A stretch of 64,000 nt of DNA from Candidatus Gastranaerophilales bacterium. GTDB taxonomy: Bacteria > Cyanobacteriota > Vampirovibrionia > Gastranaerophilales > Gastranaerophilaceae. The DNA lies in contig CALUPH010000005.1 of assembly GCA_944322615.1 (NCBI GenBank), positions 1 to 64,000 on the forward strand, given 5' to 3'. How positions within the stretch are numbered: the first letter of the stretch is position 1; every line of letters starts with the position of its first letter. A program made the translations under genes and the position numbers. Shown in pieces: positions 33,059 through 41,980 of the stretch. Under the pieces are notes generated by a model. The model had not been told where the DNA came from and made no database searches. It was given only the letters and a program-made list of their open reading frames with translations.

Positions 33059-34459
33059 ATGAAATTACATGTTCAAACTTTATTTGTTGCCATTGGTTTA
33101 GGTATTAAACGTAATTGGCATATATTTCTTGCAATTATTGCAGGTATATTATTTGGTAATTTTTTACACGAAAAGTTAATTCTTGATTATTCTGATATGT
33201 CACAATTGAGTAGCATTGTTACAGGTGATATGCAAATAGATAATCCTACTCCATTTATGAAGTTAGCAATGCTGTTAAACATTATTGGTCAAGCTTTTAT
33301 TAGAATAATCCAAATGGTTGTTATACCTTTGGTTTGTAGTGCTATTGTCGTTGGTATTTCCAGTATTGGCGATAGTAAGCAAATTGGTAAGTTCGGTAAG
33401 AAAATGATATTCTATTATGGAATTATTACCGTACTTGCTGTTGTGATTGGTGCTGTTTTAGTACTTGGTTTTAATCCTGGTGTTGGTGTTCAGGATTTAA
33501 TTAATCAAAATTCTGCAATTGAAATTCAAAATCAAGTTAATAGTGTTATAGAACAACAAAAAGGTCAAATTGGAAATTTATTTCTTGGGATGATTCCTCA
33601 AAATCCTTTAGAATCTCTTGCTAAAGGGGAAATGATTCCGATTATTTTCTTTGCATTGATTTTCTCTCTTGCTTTATCTAAAGTTGGTGAAATAAATAGA
33701 CCCATTGTTTCTTTCTTTGAATCTGTTTTCGCTGCTACTATGAAGATTACTGATTGGATTATGATATTTGCTGCTCCCGGTATTTTTGCTTTAACAGCTG
33801 TATCAGTTTCCAGTTTCGGTTTGGGAATCTTTTCTACTATTTCAAAGTTTTTAGCAGTAGTATTCTTAGGTTTTTGTATTCAGTTCTTTGTTGTTTATCC
33901 TTTAGTTTTAAAACTGTTTAGTAAAGTTCCTGTAAGTACATTCTTTACTGCAATTATTGAAGCTTTATTAGTAGCGTTCGGTACTGCAAGCAGCAGTGCT
34001 ACATTACCTTTAACTATTGCTTGTTGTGAAAAACGCGGTATATCTCATAAAATTTGTAGTTTTGTTCTTCCGTTAGGTGCAACACTTAATATGGATGGTA
34101 CTGCTTTATTCCAAACTGTTGCGGTTATATTCCTAACACAAGCTTATGGTGTTACACTTGAACCAATTCAAATTATACAAATTATGATTTTAGCTATAAT
34201 TGCATCAAGTACTTGTGCCGGTATCCCCGGAGCTGGTTTGATTACGATTGCACTTGTATTGAATGGACTTGGTTTAACTCCACAGCAGTTAACTGCAGGT
34301 TTCGCTTTCTTGTTCACTATTGACCGTGTTGTTGATATGATTAGAACTACCGTCAATGTTGCAAGTGATGCAGTTGTTGCTGCTGTAATTGCTGACAATG
34401 AAAATGAAATTGATTATGATTTATTAAATAATACTGAACAGTACAAAGAAATCATTTAG
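33059..34459 (+). CDS. Dicarboxylate/amino acid:cation symporter (DAACS family)
   Basis: A 466-residue inner-membrane transporter related to GltP/DctA, which takes up glutamate, aspartate or C4-dicarboxylates with protons or sodium. The family core is clear: the serine-rich hairpin followed by ATLPLTI, the NMDGTALFQ motif that lines the substrate and sodium sites, and ATSSTCAGIPG-like re-entrant loop IASSTCAGIPGAG. About eight membrane helices plus two hairpins are visible. The substrate cannot be read confidently. It is monocistronic, with its own promoter and terminator. Confidence 0.93.
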   Translation: MKLHVQTLFVAIGLGIKRNWHIFLAIIAGILFGNFLHEKLILDYSDMSQLSSIVTGDMQIDNPTPFMKLAMLLNIIGQAFIRIIQMVVIPLVCSAIVVGISSIGDSKQIGKFGKKMIFYYGIITVLAVVIGAVLVLGFNPGVGVQDLINQNSAIEIQNQVNSVIEQQKGQIGNLFLGMIPQNPLESLAKGEMIPIIFFALIFSLALSKVGEINRPIVSFFESVFAATMKITDWIMIFAAPGIFALTAVSVSSFGLGIFSTISKFLAVVFLGFCIQFFVVYPLVLKLFSKVPVSTFFTAIIEALLVAFGTASSSATLPLTIACCEKRGISHKICSFVLPLGATLNMDGTALFQTVAVIFLTQAYGVTLEPIQIIQIMILAIIASSTCAGIPGAGLITIALVLNGLGLTPQQLTAGFAFLFTIDRVVDMIRTTVNVASDAVVAAVIADNENEIDYDLLNNTEQYKEII

Positions 34460-34486
34460 TTGATTTCTATATATTTGCAAAAAGAA

Positions 34487-34519
34487 AAGCTCCCTTTTGG
34501 GAGCTTAATTTTTTTTTTA
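34487..34519 (+). terminator. Terminator of the symporter gene
   Basis: The stem AAGCTCCC/GGGAGCTT is followed by an 11-nt T-run. Confidence 0.85.
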
Positions 34520-34525
34520 TTTGAT

Positions 34526-34744
34526 TTAATCTACCAAAACTTGTTGAAGTTCAACATTTGGTTTTCCCAATACTCTCACTAGCTCTAACACAGATGCTTT
34601 CATTTGACAACGTTGTGAAGTACCGTTGAAAAAGTCTGTGTAAAAACAACCTTCACAAACACAACCTCTTTTGTAGCATTCTAAGGCTGTATTTGTCCAT
34701 CTTCTTACAGCGATGGATCTACCCATATCTCTGCTTCTAAGCAC
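34526..34744 (-). CDS. Cys-rich mini-protein (72 aa), unknown function
   Basis: I do not recognise this protein. It is Arg-rich at the start and has a compact cysteine cluster, CYKRGCVCEGC, plus a later cysteine in SQRCQMK, enough for a zinc or iron-sulfur site. The last third (ASVLELVRVLGKP) looks like a short helix resembling a DNA- or RNA-binding helix-turn-helix end. The GTG start has a perfect AAGGAGG 8 bp upstream, and a good promoter precedes it, so it is very likely expressed. Confidence 0.7.
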   Translation of the reverse strand: MLRSRDMGRSIAVRRWTNTALECYKRGCVCEGCFYTDFFNGTSQRCQMKASVLELVRVLGKPNVELQQVLVD

Positions 34745-34830
34745 TAGATTTTCCTCCTTGAAATAATCCCCAATGATTTAGTAATGTATTTTCTTATTAG
34801 CATGTACATTCCCTAATCTCTAATACTATT

Positions 34831-34858
34831 ATTATATATGTTTAGTTCTCTATTTCAA
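34831..34858 (-). promoter_or_regulatory. Promoter of the Cys-rich mini-protein gene
   Basis: On the minus strand TTGAAA (34853-34858), 16 bp, perfect TATAAT (34831-34836). The leader is about 80 nt. Confidence 0.65.
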
Positions 34859-34937
34859 GAAAACAATACTCAATTATTACGTTATGATACAAAATTTAAT
34901 AATATAAATATTTGTGTATTATATTTATTTGTTGCAT

Positions 34938-34968
34938 AAAAAAGAAGAACTTAATTGTTCTTCTTTTT
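34938..34968 (-). terminator. Terminator after pheT
   Basis: The perfect stem AAAAAGAAGAAC/GTTCTTCTTTTT with a 6-nt loop lies just downstream of the pheT stop codon, with flanking A/T runs. Confidence 0.8.
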
Positions 34969-34990
34969 CAATTTATTCACTTATTACAGA

Positions 34991-37444
34991 CTATCTGAAG
35001 TTAATTGTCGGGAATTTCTTCATTAACCCTGATTTTATAGTGTTTATTTGATTTTCTATAACTTCATCTGTTAATGTTTTTTCTTCATCCTGAAGTGTTA
35101 TTCTGTATGCCAGGCTCTTATACCCGGACTGTATATGTTCTCCTTCATAAATATCAAATAAATTTGCATTTTTGAATAACTTGCTATCTGCACTTTTCTT
35201 TATTGCTAAAACTATTTGATCGTTATTTATGTCTTTTTCTATTGCAAAAGAGATGTCTCTTTGTACTTCAGGAAATTGTGGAAGCGGTTTGTATTTTGCT
35301 ATATGGTTTGATGTTGCTTTAATTAATTTCCCTAGATTTAATTCAAATAAATATACATCTTGATTGATTTTCATTTTATCTTTTATTATTGGATAAATTT
35401 CACCAAAGTATCCTATTGTTTCCGGTGTTTTTCCTAAAAGAACAACTTTTGCACTTCTTCCAGGATGTAAATATTCACAATCGTCTGCAGGTGAGTATTT
35501 GATTCTTCCTGAAATATTTAAAAGATTAAATAAACTTTCCATTACTCCTTTTAGCGTATAAAAATCAATCTTTGATGATTTCTTCCACAGGTTGGAATTT
35601 GTATCTCCTGTCATAATACCGGATATCATTTGGTTTTCTTCAACACCACTATCAATTTTTTCAGCAGGTTTCTTTATGAAATATGTTTTACCTGTTTCAT
35701 ATAACCAAATATTTTTTTGTCCGTTATCGAAGTTATATTTTAATGTACTTAGTATATTTGCTATTGTAGTTTGTCTTAGCATTGTATGTTCATCTGACTG
35801 AGGGTTTTGTACATACACTGCTTCTTCTTTGTTATAGTTTAGTCCGAATTGCTTTAATAATGGTTCACCTATTAATGATGATGTCATAGCCTCATTGAAT
35901 CCGTAGCCGAGAAAAAGGTTATTAATTGCTTTTAATAATTTTGATTCTTCTGATATTTCAGGTGATTGTGTTTTGTTTGGTAATGTTGGCGCAATTTTAT
36001 CATAACCGTATATTCTTGCTATTTCTTCAATTAAATCAACTTCTTGTTTTACATCATTTACCCTAAAACTTGGTACTTTGAATTTGGCTGCAGCTTCATT
36101 CTTTCCTAATAATTCAAAGCCTAAATTTTCTAATATTTCTATGCAGGTTTGAGATGGTATTTCTATTCCTAAAATTCTCTTTATTTGATTGAATCTTAGA
36201 GTTATTTGAACATCTTCAAGTTTATTTTTGCCTGTTTCTGCTATGCCTTCTACTTTTGCATCTGCATATTCTGTTAATAATTGCATTGCTCTTAGAAGTG
36301 CAGGTCTTGTTGATTCAATATCTACACCTCTTTCAAACCTTGCACAAGCTTCACTTCTGTATCCTATGCTTCTTGAACTTTTTCTGTTTGTAGGAGCAGT
36401 AAAGTATGCAGATTCTAATACTATATTTTTCGTATTTTCATCAACTTCTGAATTTTCTGCTCCAAACACACCTGCAACACATACGCCTTTTTCTTTTGTT
36501 GCACATAATATACTATCGTTATTAAGTTGTCTTTCTACTCCGTCAAGTGTGACTATTGTTTCGCCTTCTTTTGCTCTTCTTACACATATATAGCCATCTA
36601 ATTTGTCCATATCAAATGCGTGTAATGGTTGTCCATATTCAAGTAAAACATAGTTTGTTATATCTACAACATTATTTATTGATCTGATTCCTGATACTTC
36701 AAGTCTTCTTTTCATCCAGCTTGGTGATGGTTTTATTACAACATCTTTTAAAATACCTGCCGCATAGTATTTACAAGCATCTTCCGCAAGTATTTCTACT
36801 TTGAATTTATCAGTATATAAATCTTTTGTTGATTCAATTTTTGAAAAATTTAACTTCTTATTGAATAAAGAACAAATTTCTCTTGCAACACCTATTACAG
36901 ACATTTCATCACCTCTGTTTGCAGTTGGTGCAACATCTATAATTGTATCTTCTTTTATATTTAATAAATCTTCCAGTTTTGTTCCCAATTCTATATTTTC
37001 ATATAAACGGTTTAATATTAATATACCGTCTTCTTCTTGCATTCCTTCAAGGCCAAGTTCATCTTGAGAACATAGCATACCTTGTGATTCTACACCTCTT
37101 ATTACAGCAGGGGTTAGTTCGAACTCTTCACCTGTTTTACGATTTAATACTTTTGAACCAACAGATGCATATGGAATAATTTGTCCTTCTTCTATGTTTT
37201 GTGCTCCACAAACAACTGTTTTTAAAGCATTTCCTAAATCAACTTCTACAAGATGTAGCTTGTCTGCATTTGGGTGTTGGGATATTTTTTTTATTTTAGC
37301 TGTTATTATATTTGTAAATTTAGCACCTGTTTTTTCAATATCTTCAACTTCTAAGCCGCTCATTGTAAGTTCATGTACAATTTGTTCTACTGTTAAATCA
37401 CTTATGTCAACAAACTCATTTAGCCATTCTAGTGAAATTTTCAT
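34991..37444 (-). CDS. pheT: Phenylalanine--tRNA ligase beta subunit
   Basis: The tRNA-binding and editing subunit of the alpha2-beta2 synthetase. The 817 residues follow the family plan: N-terminal half-domain (MKISLEWLNEFVDI), EMAP/tRNA-binding domain (about 40-150, HPNADKLHLVEVD and GAQN), B3/B4 editing domain (GIRSINNVVDITNYVLLEYGQPLHAFD), B5 (about 400-475), the catalytic-like core and the C-terminal anticodon-binding FDX-ACB domain (about 725-817, PQFPEVQRDISF). AGAGGATA precedes the ATG. pheS, usually adjacent, is not in the window. Confidence 0.96.
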   Translation of the reverse strand: MKISLEWLNEFVDISDLTVEQIVHELTMSGLEVEDIEKTGAKFTNIITAKIKKISQHPNADKLHLVEVDLGNALKTVVCGAQNIEEGQIIPYASVGSKVLNRKTGEEFELTPAVIRGVESQGMLCSQDELGLEGMQEEDGILILNRLYENIELGTKLEDLLNIKEDTIIDVAPTANRGDEMSVIGVAREICSLFNKKLNFSKIESTKDLYTDKFKVEILAEDACKYYAAGILKDVVIKPSPSWMKRRLEVSGIRSINNVVDITNYVLLEYGQPLHAFDMDKLDGYICVRRAKEGETIVTLDGVERQLNNDSILCATKEKGVCVAGVFGAENSEVDENTKNIVLESAYFTAPTNRKSSRSIGYRSEACARFERGVDIESTRPALLRAMQLLTEYADAKVEGIAETGKNKLEDVQITLRFNQIKRILGIEIPSQTCIEILENLGFELLGKNEAAAKFKVPSFRVNDVKQEVDLIEEIARIYGYDKIAPTLPNKTQSPEISEESKLLKAINNLFLGYGFNEAMTSSLIGEPLLKQFGLNYNKEEAVYVQNPQSDEHTMLRQTTIANILSTLKYNFDNGQKNIWLYETGKTYFIKKPAEKIDSGVEENQMISGIMTGDTNSNLWKKSSKIDFYTLKGVMESLFNLLNISGRIKYSPADDCEYLHPGRSAKVVLLGKTPETIGYFGEIYPIIKDKMKINQDVYLFELNLGKLIKATSNHIAKYKPLPQFPEVQRDISFAIEKDINNDQIVLAIKKSADSKLFKNANLFDIYEGEHIQSGYKSLAYRITLQDEEKTLTDEVIENQINTIKSGLMKKFPTINFR

Positions 37445-37501
37445 CTCTTTATCCTCTTTAAAATATATATTTTATTCTAGTATAAAGACATTTTTATGTC
37501 A

Positions 37502-39922
37502 TTAAATATCATTTTTAGATTTTCTTTTATAAAATTTAATTTTATATTTCCCCTTAAATTTTTTATTTGAATATATGTTTATTCTTTTTAATGAATTATT
37601 AATTATCCAGGAAGGATAATTATCAAAAGGAACTAAAAGCTTTCCATTTCTTTTTGTTCTACAATATATTTGTGAATTCGAATTGTTTATTTCAATATAA
37701 TAGTTTCTAATTTCTTTTGTTTTATTTTCTGGTTCAAAATAAATAAAATCGAAAGTTTCTCCTGATATTTCAGCAGGAAAGTTTATTTCTAATTTATCTT
37801 CATATATATAGCTGTAATTATCTACAATAACTTCTTTTATCGGTAGAGTTTTTACCGAATTTCCCCATACCTCCGGTAAAAAATTCAGGTTCCAAAATCC
37901 AAAAATATTATCTAATATCTTTAAGTCATTTTGAGTATATTCTTTTATTTTATCATCTTTAATTAAAAAAGTGTTTTCATTGTCTTTAACTACATTATAT
38001 TTTATTGGTTGTAATAAATATTTATATAATGAGTTTAGTCTTAATGAAAGATGAATGTTATCGTGAAATATTGAATTAGAATCGATTAAAATAATATCAG
38101 GTGGTGTTTGTTTTAATTTTGCAGTTATATCATCTGACTGCTTTGTTGTTATTGCATTGTAAAAAGAAATAAACTTTATTGGAATTTTTTTATTTAAATA
38201 TAAATAATGCATGCCTCTATTTGTTAAATCCAAAAAGACGGAACTTTTATCACTATTATTTTCAATAAAATTTTTTATATTTTCAATGCGTTTTGTATAA
38301 TTATAACTTAATGCTATTGGACCAACATTATTAAGAGAATAATTACTGTATATTGTATTATAACTTTTGAATTTTGATGGTAAATGTAAAAAGGAATAGA
38401 ATATTACTCCGATTATAATAAGTGCTAGTAAAATATTGTATTTTTTTGTTGAATATTTATATATAAAATAAGGTAAAATGACGTATAAATAAGCTTGTGA
38501 TAAAAACTCAATTCTACTAAAAATCCCATTATCCGTTCTACCTAATGTATAACTTAACGATATTATAGGGAATATTATTGAAAACAATAAAAATAAAATT
38601 GAATAGGCATCTCCTTTATTTTTAATTTGTTTAATTAGTTCAATTAGTAAAACAGGCAGGAAAAATAATGCAAATAACTTATATGTTTGAACAATTAATC
38701 TGGGTACTATAAAAACAAAAGCTCCGAATGTGTTACCAAAAGAATAAAGGTTGCCTTTTATATATTCAGGTGCTTCTTTTAAGTATTCCAAAATTGTTGT
38801 ATGCATTAAGCACATGAGTATAATTATGGGAAACAAAGCAAAAATTATTTTAATAACTTTTTTCTTATCTTCTTGTTTATATATTTGCATTATTTGGTAA
38901 ATAAGTATAGGTATACTTGCAATTAACCAAAAACTTCCGACTGTTGTCCAAGTTAAGCAAAAAATAAATGATATAATACTAAATATACATAGCCAAATAT
39001 AGCGTTTTTCTATTAACTTTTCTTTTAACAACAATAAATATGTTGTTATAAAAAATACGGTAAGGTTAGTACCTTTGAAAAATAATAAAGGAGCCATAAA
39101 TAGTCGGTTTTTATCAAAAATAATTAGTCCTGAAAAAATTGTTAGAATTAATAATGTATTTTTAAAAAAGATTTCACCTAAGCAATATCCGTAAATATTA
39201 TTTTCCTGAAAAATATAACAGCCAATCCAGCTTGGTATTATATCAATATAACCGTGCACTAACATTATATCTTTGTAGTATTCAAGATTAAAGTTATTAT
39301 GCATTAAAAATGTGGCAAATTTTTCTCCGAAATGATGATCATCTGTTGGACCGTATGCTACATTATAAGAGCTAAAAAGTATTGCAAAAAGAACAGCAGT
39401 TATTATTAGTATAGAAAATCTGTTACACTTCTCCTTCGTTTTTATTTTTCGAACATCAAATAAAGAGAGTAATATTAAAAAAATTACTGTCATGAATATA
39501 ATTGGATAGAATTTTCCATTAAGAGGATATAAAAAAACAAATCCAATTGCACCTATAAATTGAAATTTTAATAGAAAGAATTTTATTTTTTCTATAAATG
39601 GGAATAATATAATCTTTTTTTGTTGGATATCATTTTCTTTTTGTTTTTGTTTTTGTTTTTGTTTTTGTTGGAAATATTTTATTCTTATTATGCAGATAAT
39701 TGGTAATAACAAGAAAAATATAATTAAATATAAAAAATAAATATATATATCCAAAGACTTATTGTAATCAAGGTATATTGATGTTCCAGTAAAAAAATCG
39801 TTTAAATTAGAGTAAAAACAATGTTTATATAGGATATCATATATTTTAATACCAAGTATAGCTGATAAAAAACTTGATATTAATATATCTATAAATTTAA
39901 AATTGTCTATTAATGTTTTCAT
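37502..39922 (-). CDS. Large polytopic membrane protein, GT-C glycosyltransferase-like
   Basis: An 806-residue protein with about 13-14 membrane segments over the first ~540 residues and a soluble C-terminal domain of about 260 residues. The first large outer loop contains acidic-histidine residues (GPTDDHHFGE), the place where GT-C transferases such as oligosaccharyltransferases carry catalytic acids. The membrane count fits that class, but I find no decisive signature. Near residues 85-97 there is a (Gln-Lys)5 run encoded by a hexanucleotide repeat. TTGGGA precedes the ATG. It lies just upstream of pheT and is otherwise alone. Confidence 0.65.
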   Translation of the reverse strand: MKTLIDNFKFIDILISSFLSAILGIKIYDILYKHCFYSNLNDFFTGTSIYLDYNKSLDIYIYFLYLIIFFLLLPIICIIRIKYFQQKQKQKQKQKENDIQQKKIILFPFIEKIKFFLLKFQFIGAIGFVFLYPLNGKFYPIIFMTVIFLILLSLFDVRKIKTKEKCNRFSILIITAVLFAILFSSYNVAYGPTDDHHFGEKFATFLMHNNFNLEYYKDIMLVHGYIDIIPSWIGCYIFQENNIYGYCLGEIFFKNTLLILTIFSGLIIFDKNRLFMAPLLFFKGTNLTVFFITTYLLLLKEKLIEKRYIWLCIFSIISFIFCLTWTTVGSFWLIASIPILIYQIMQIYKQEDKKKVIKIIFALFPIIILMCLMHTTILEYLKEAPEYIKGNLYSFGNTFGAFVFIVPRLIVQTYKLFALFFLPVLLIELIKQIKNKGDAYSILFLLFSIIFPIISLSYTLGRTDNGIFSRIEFLSQAYLYVILPYFIYKYSTKKYNILLALIIIGVIFYSFLHLPSKFKSYNTIYSNYSLNNVGPIALSYNYTKRIENIKNFIENNSDKSSVFLDLTNRGMHYLYLNKKIPIKFISFYNAITTKQSDDITAKLKQTPPDIILIDSNSIFHDNIHLSLRLNSLYKYLLQPIKYNVVKDNENTFLIKDDKIKEYTQNDLKILDNIFGFWNLNFLPEVWGNSVKTLPIKEVIVDNYSYIYEDKLEINFPAEISGETFDFIYFEPENKTKEIRNYYIEINNSNSQIYCRTKRNGKLLVPFDNYPSWIINNSLKRINIYSNKKFKGKYKIKFYKRKSKNDI
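39638..39667. repeat. Hexanucleotide repeat (TTTTTG)x5 inside the membrane protein gene
   Basis: Five perfect tandem units of TTTTTG (CAAAAA on the coding minus strand) encode a Gln-Lys run in a predicted cytoplasmic loop. Because the unit is 6 bp, copy-number changes stay in frame. Confidence 0.9.
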
Positions 39923-39981
39923 ATAAATATCCCAAGATGTATGTTATCACAATTTTTATTACATTACTAATAGTTAACTTT

Positions 39982-40009
39982 TTGCAAATTATTCTTATTT
40001 AGTTAGAAT
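39982..40009 (+). promoter_or_regulatory. Promoter predicting a leaderless cyclase mRNA
   Basis: TTGCAA (39982-39987), 16 bp, TAGAAT (40004-40009), then only 6 bp to the ATG at 40016. No Shine-Dalgarno sequence is present. Confidence 0.5.
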
Positions 40010-40015
40010 TATTGT

Positions 40016-41980
40016 ATGAATAAGAATTCTAAATCAAAAATATTAATTTTATTTATATTATTTATTGTTTCAGTTTCTATTTATATATTGTCTTCAAATT
40101 TGCTTGAAAATAAGGTAAATGATACTTTAACAAAAATTTTAGTAAAAATTCAAAATAAAAAAGTTTCGGATAATATTGTATTAATTGTTATTGATGATAA
40201 GTCTTTAAACAAAATCCCTTGGCCTTGGAGTAAAGATCTTTTTTCTGATATGTTTAATTTTCTTGAGAAGGAGTCTGGAGCTAAGTCTATTGTTTTTCAA
40301 AATTTAATTGTTTTTCCTGATACTTATAATCCTCATTCTGATGAGTTATTTTTTAAAAATTTGAAAAATTATAATAAGTTGATTAATAGTTATATTTTGT
40401 TAAATTCAAATGTAGCTGGTGATGTTCTTCCAGAAGAATATATTCCTATCTTTGAAAGTAAGTCAAATATCAAAATAATTAATAAAACAAGTAAAAAACT
40501 TGTACCTTCTTATAAAGCTGTAATTAAGTTGCCTAAGGATTACTTGCTTAATTCAAAGTATTTTGCATCTTCAATAATCCATGAAGATAATGATGAGATT
40601 GTTCGAAATTATATGCCAATAGTCTATTTTAATGGAAACTTTTTACCATCTTTAGCACTTAGTGCATATTCTATGTATACAGGAATTGATACTTTTGTCT
40701 TATATGATGATTTTTTGTGTTCTAATGATAATTGTTCAACACTTAAAATGCCGATTCGTTATAGTAAAGGAAAAGACTATATTGGAAATAGTGTTTATGG
40801 TTTTTTAACTGATATAAATTGGTATAAACCTCAAACAACTTACTATTCACACAAAACATTCTCTGCTGACGATGTATTAATTTCGTATTATGCATTGAAA
40901 AAAGGCAAGGTGCCTAAAATTAAGCCTTCTGAGTTTAAAAATAAAATTGTTATAATTGGTTTAAATGCTGATAAAAATGTCTGGGATCAATTAAGTGAAA
41001 CTCAAATTTTAAAAAAACAGGCTGATATTGATATACATGCTTCTATAATTGATAATATGCTTACAAATTCATTTAAAACAAAAAATACAAATAATTATTC
41101 GTTAATTATTACACTAGTATTTTCTCTTTTTATCGCAAGAGGTTTTAGAAATTTCAAAAATAATATATTATTTACAACGATGCTTTCATCTATATATTTT
41201 ATTTATTATTTATATGAATATTTTATAAATGTCTTAGTTCCGCCTATTTCCCCAATTTTAACTATGTATTCTGTTGCTATATTAAAAAATATATATTCTA
41301 TAGTTACAACAGATAAGACAAGTGAAATGTTAAAGCATGCAATGGGTAAGTATGTTTCAAAAGATGTAATGAAAAAGGTTATAGCTGATATTGATAAATT
41401 GAAATTAGGAGGTGTAAGAGCAGTTGTAACAATACTATTTGTTGATATTAGGAATTTTACACAAATTTCTGAAAAACTTTCTCCGCAAGAAGTATCTTCA
41501 ATTTTAAATGAATATTTTTCAACTATTGAACCAATCATTGGTAAATATCATGGAATAGTAAATAAATATATGGGAGATGGTCTTTTAGCTGTATTTGGTG
41601 AACCAATAAAAAATTCTCAACACGCTATGAATGCTATAAAATCTGGAATTGAAATTGTTGATAAAGTTAAAATTTTGAGAGAAAAACTTATTTTAGAAGG
41701 TAAACCAATAATAAATATTGGTATTGGTATAAATACAGGTGAGGTTTTTGCCGGAAATATTGGTACTGAAGAAAGGTTAGAATATACAGTTATTGGTGAC
41801 AATGTAAATTTAGCATATAGAATTGAAGCATATAATCAGATTCTAAAAACACAATTTTTGATAAGTGACTCAACATATGAATTTGTTAAAGATTATGTTG
41901 ATGTTGTAAAATTAAGCCAAGTAAGTATAAAAGGTAAGTCTAAACCAATAGATATTTATGAAGTTTTGAGTATAAAATAA
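40016..41980 (+). CDS. CHASE2-domain class III adenylate cyclase
   Basis: A 654-residue membrane receptor that likely makes cyclic AMP in response to an extracytoplasmic signal. It has one N-terminal membrane helix (about 7-26), a CHASE2 sensor domain (about 30-345, with VIDDKSLNKIPWPWSKD), then three membrane helices, then a class III cyclase domain (about 460-640). The metal-binding aspartates lie in LFVDIRNFT and YMGDG. The lysine of NKYMGDG and the aspartate of VIGDNVN match the adenine-selecting pair, and N-x-A-x-R is intact, so it should be active on ATP. Its stop overlaps the recG start (TAATG). Confidence 0.92.
   Translation: MNKNSKSKILILFILFIVSVSIYILSSNLLENKVNDTLTKILVKIQNKKVSDNIVLIVIDDKSLNKIPWPWSKDLFSDMFNFLEKESGAKSIVFQNLIVFPDTYNPHSDELFFKNLKNYNKLINSYILLNSNVAGDVLPEEYIPIFESKSNIKIINKTSKKLVPSYKAVIKLPKDYLLNSKYFASSIIHEDNDEIVRNYMPIVYFNGNFLPSLALSAYSMYTGIDTFVLYDDFLCSNDNCSTLKMPIRYSKGKDYIGNSVYGFLTDINWYKPQTTYYSHKTFSADDVLISYYALKKGKVPKIKPSEFKNKIVIIGLNADKNVWDQLSETQILKKQADIDIHASIIDNMLTNSFKTKNTNNYSLIITLVFSLFIARGFRNFKNNILFTTMLSSIYFIYYLYEYFINVLVPPISPILTMYSVAILKNIYSIVTTDKTSEMLKHAMGKYVSKDVMKKVIADIDKLKLGGVRAVVTILFVDIRNFTQISEKLSPQEVSSILNEYFSTIEPIIGKYHGIVNKYMGDGLLAVFGEPIKNSQHAMNAIKSGIEIVDKVKILREKLILEGKPIINIGIGINTGEVFAGNIGTEERLEYTVIGDNVNLAYRIEAYNQILKTQFLISDSTYEFVKDYVDVVKLSQVSIKGKSKPIDIYEVLSIK

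Noticed and set aside
39638-39667. CRISPR or phase-variable repeat
   Set aside because: The unit is 6 bp without spacers, and being a multiple of 3 it cannot switch the frame.
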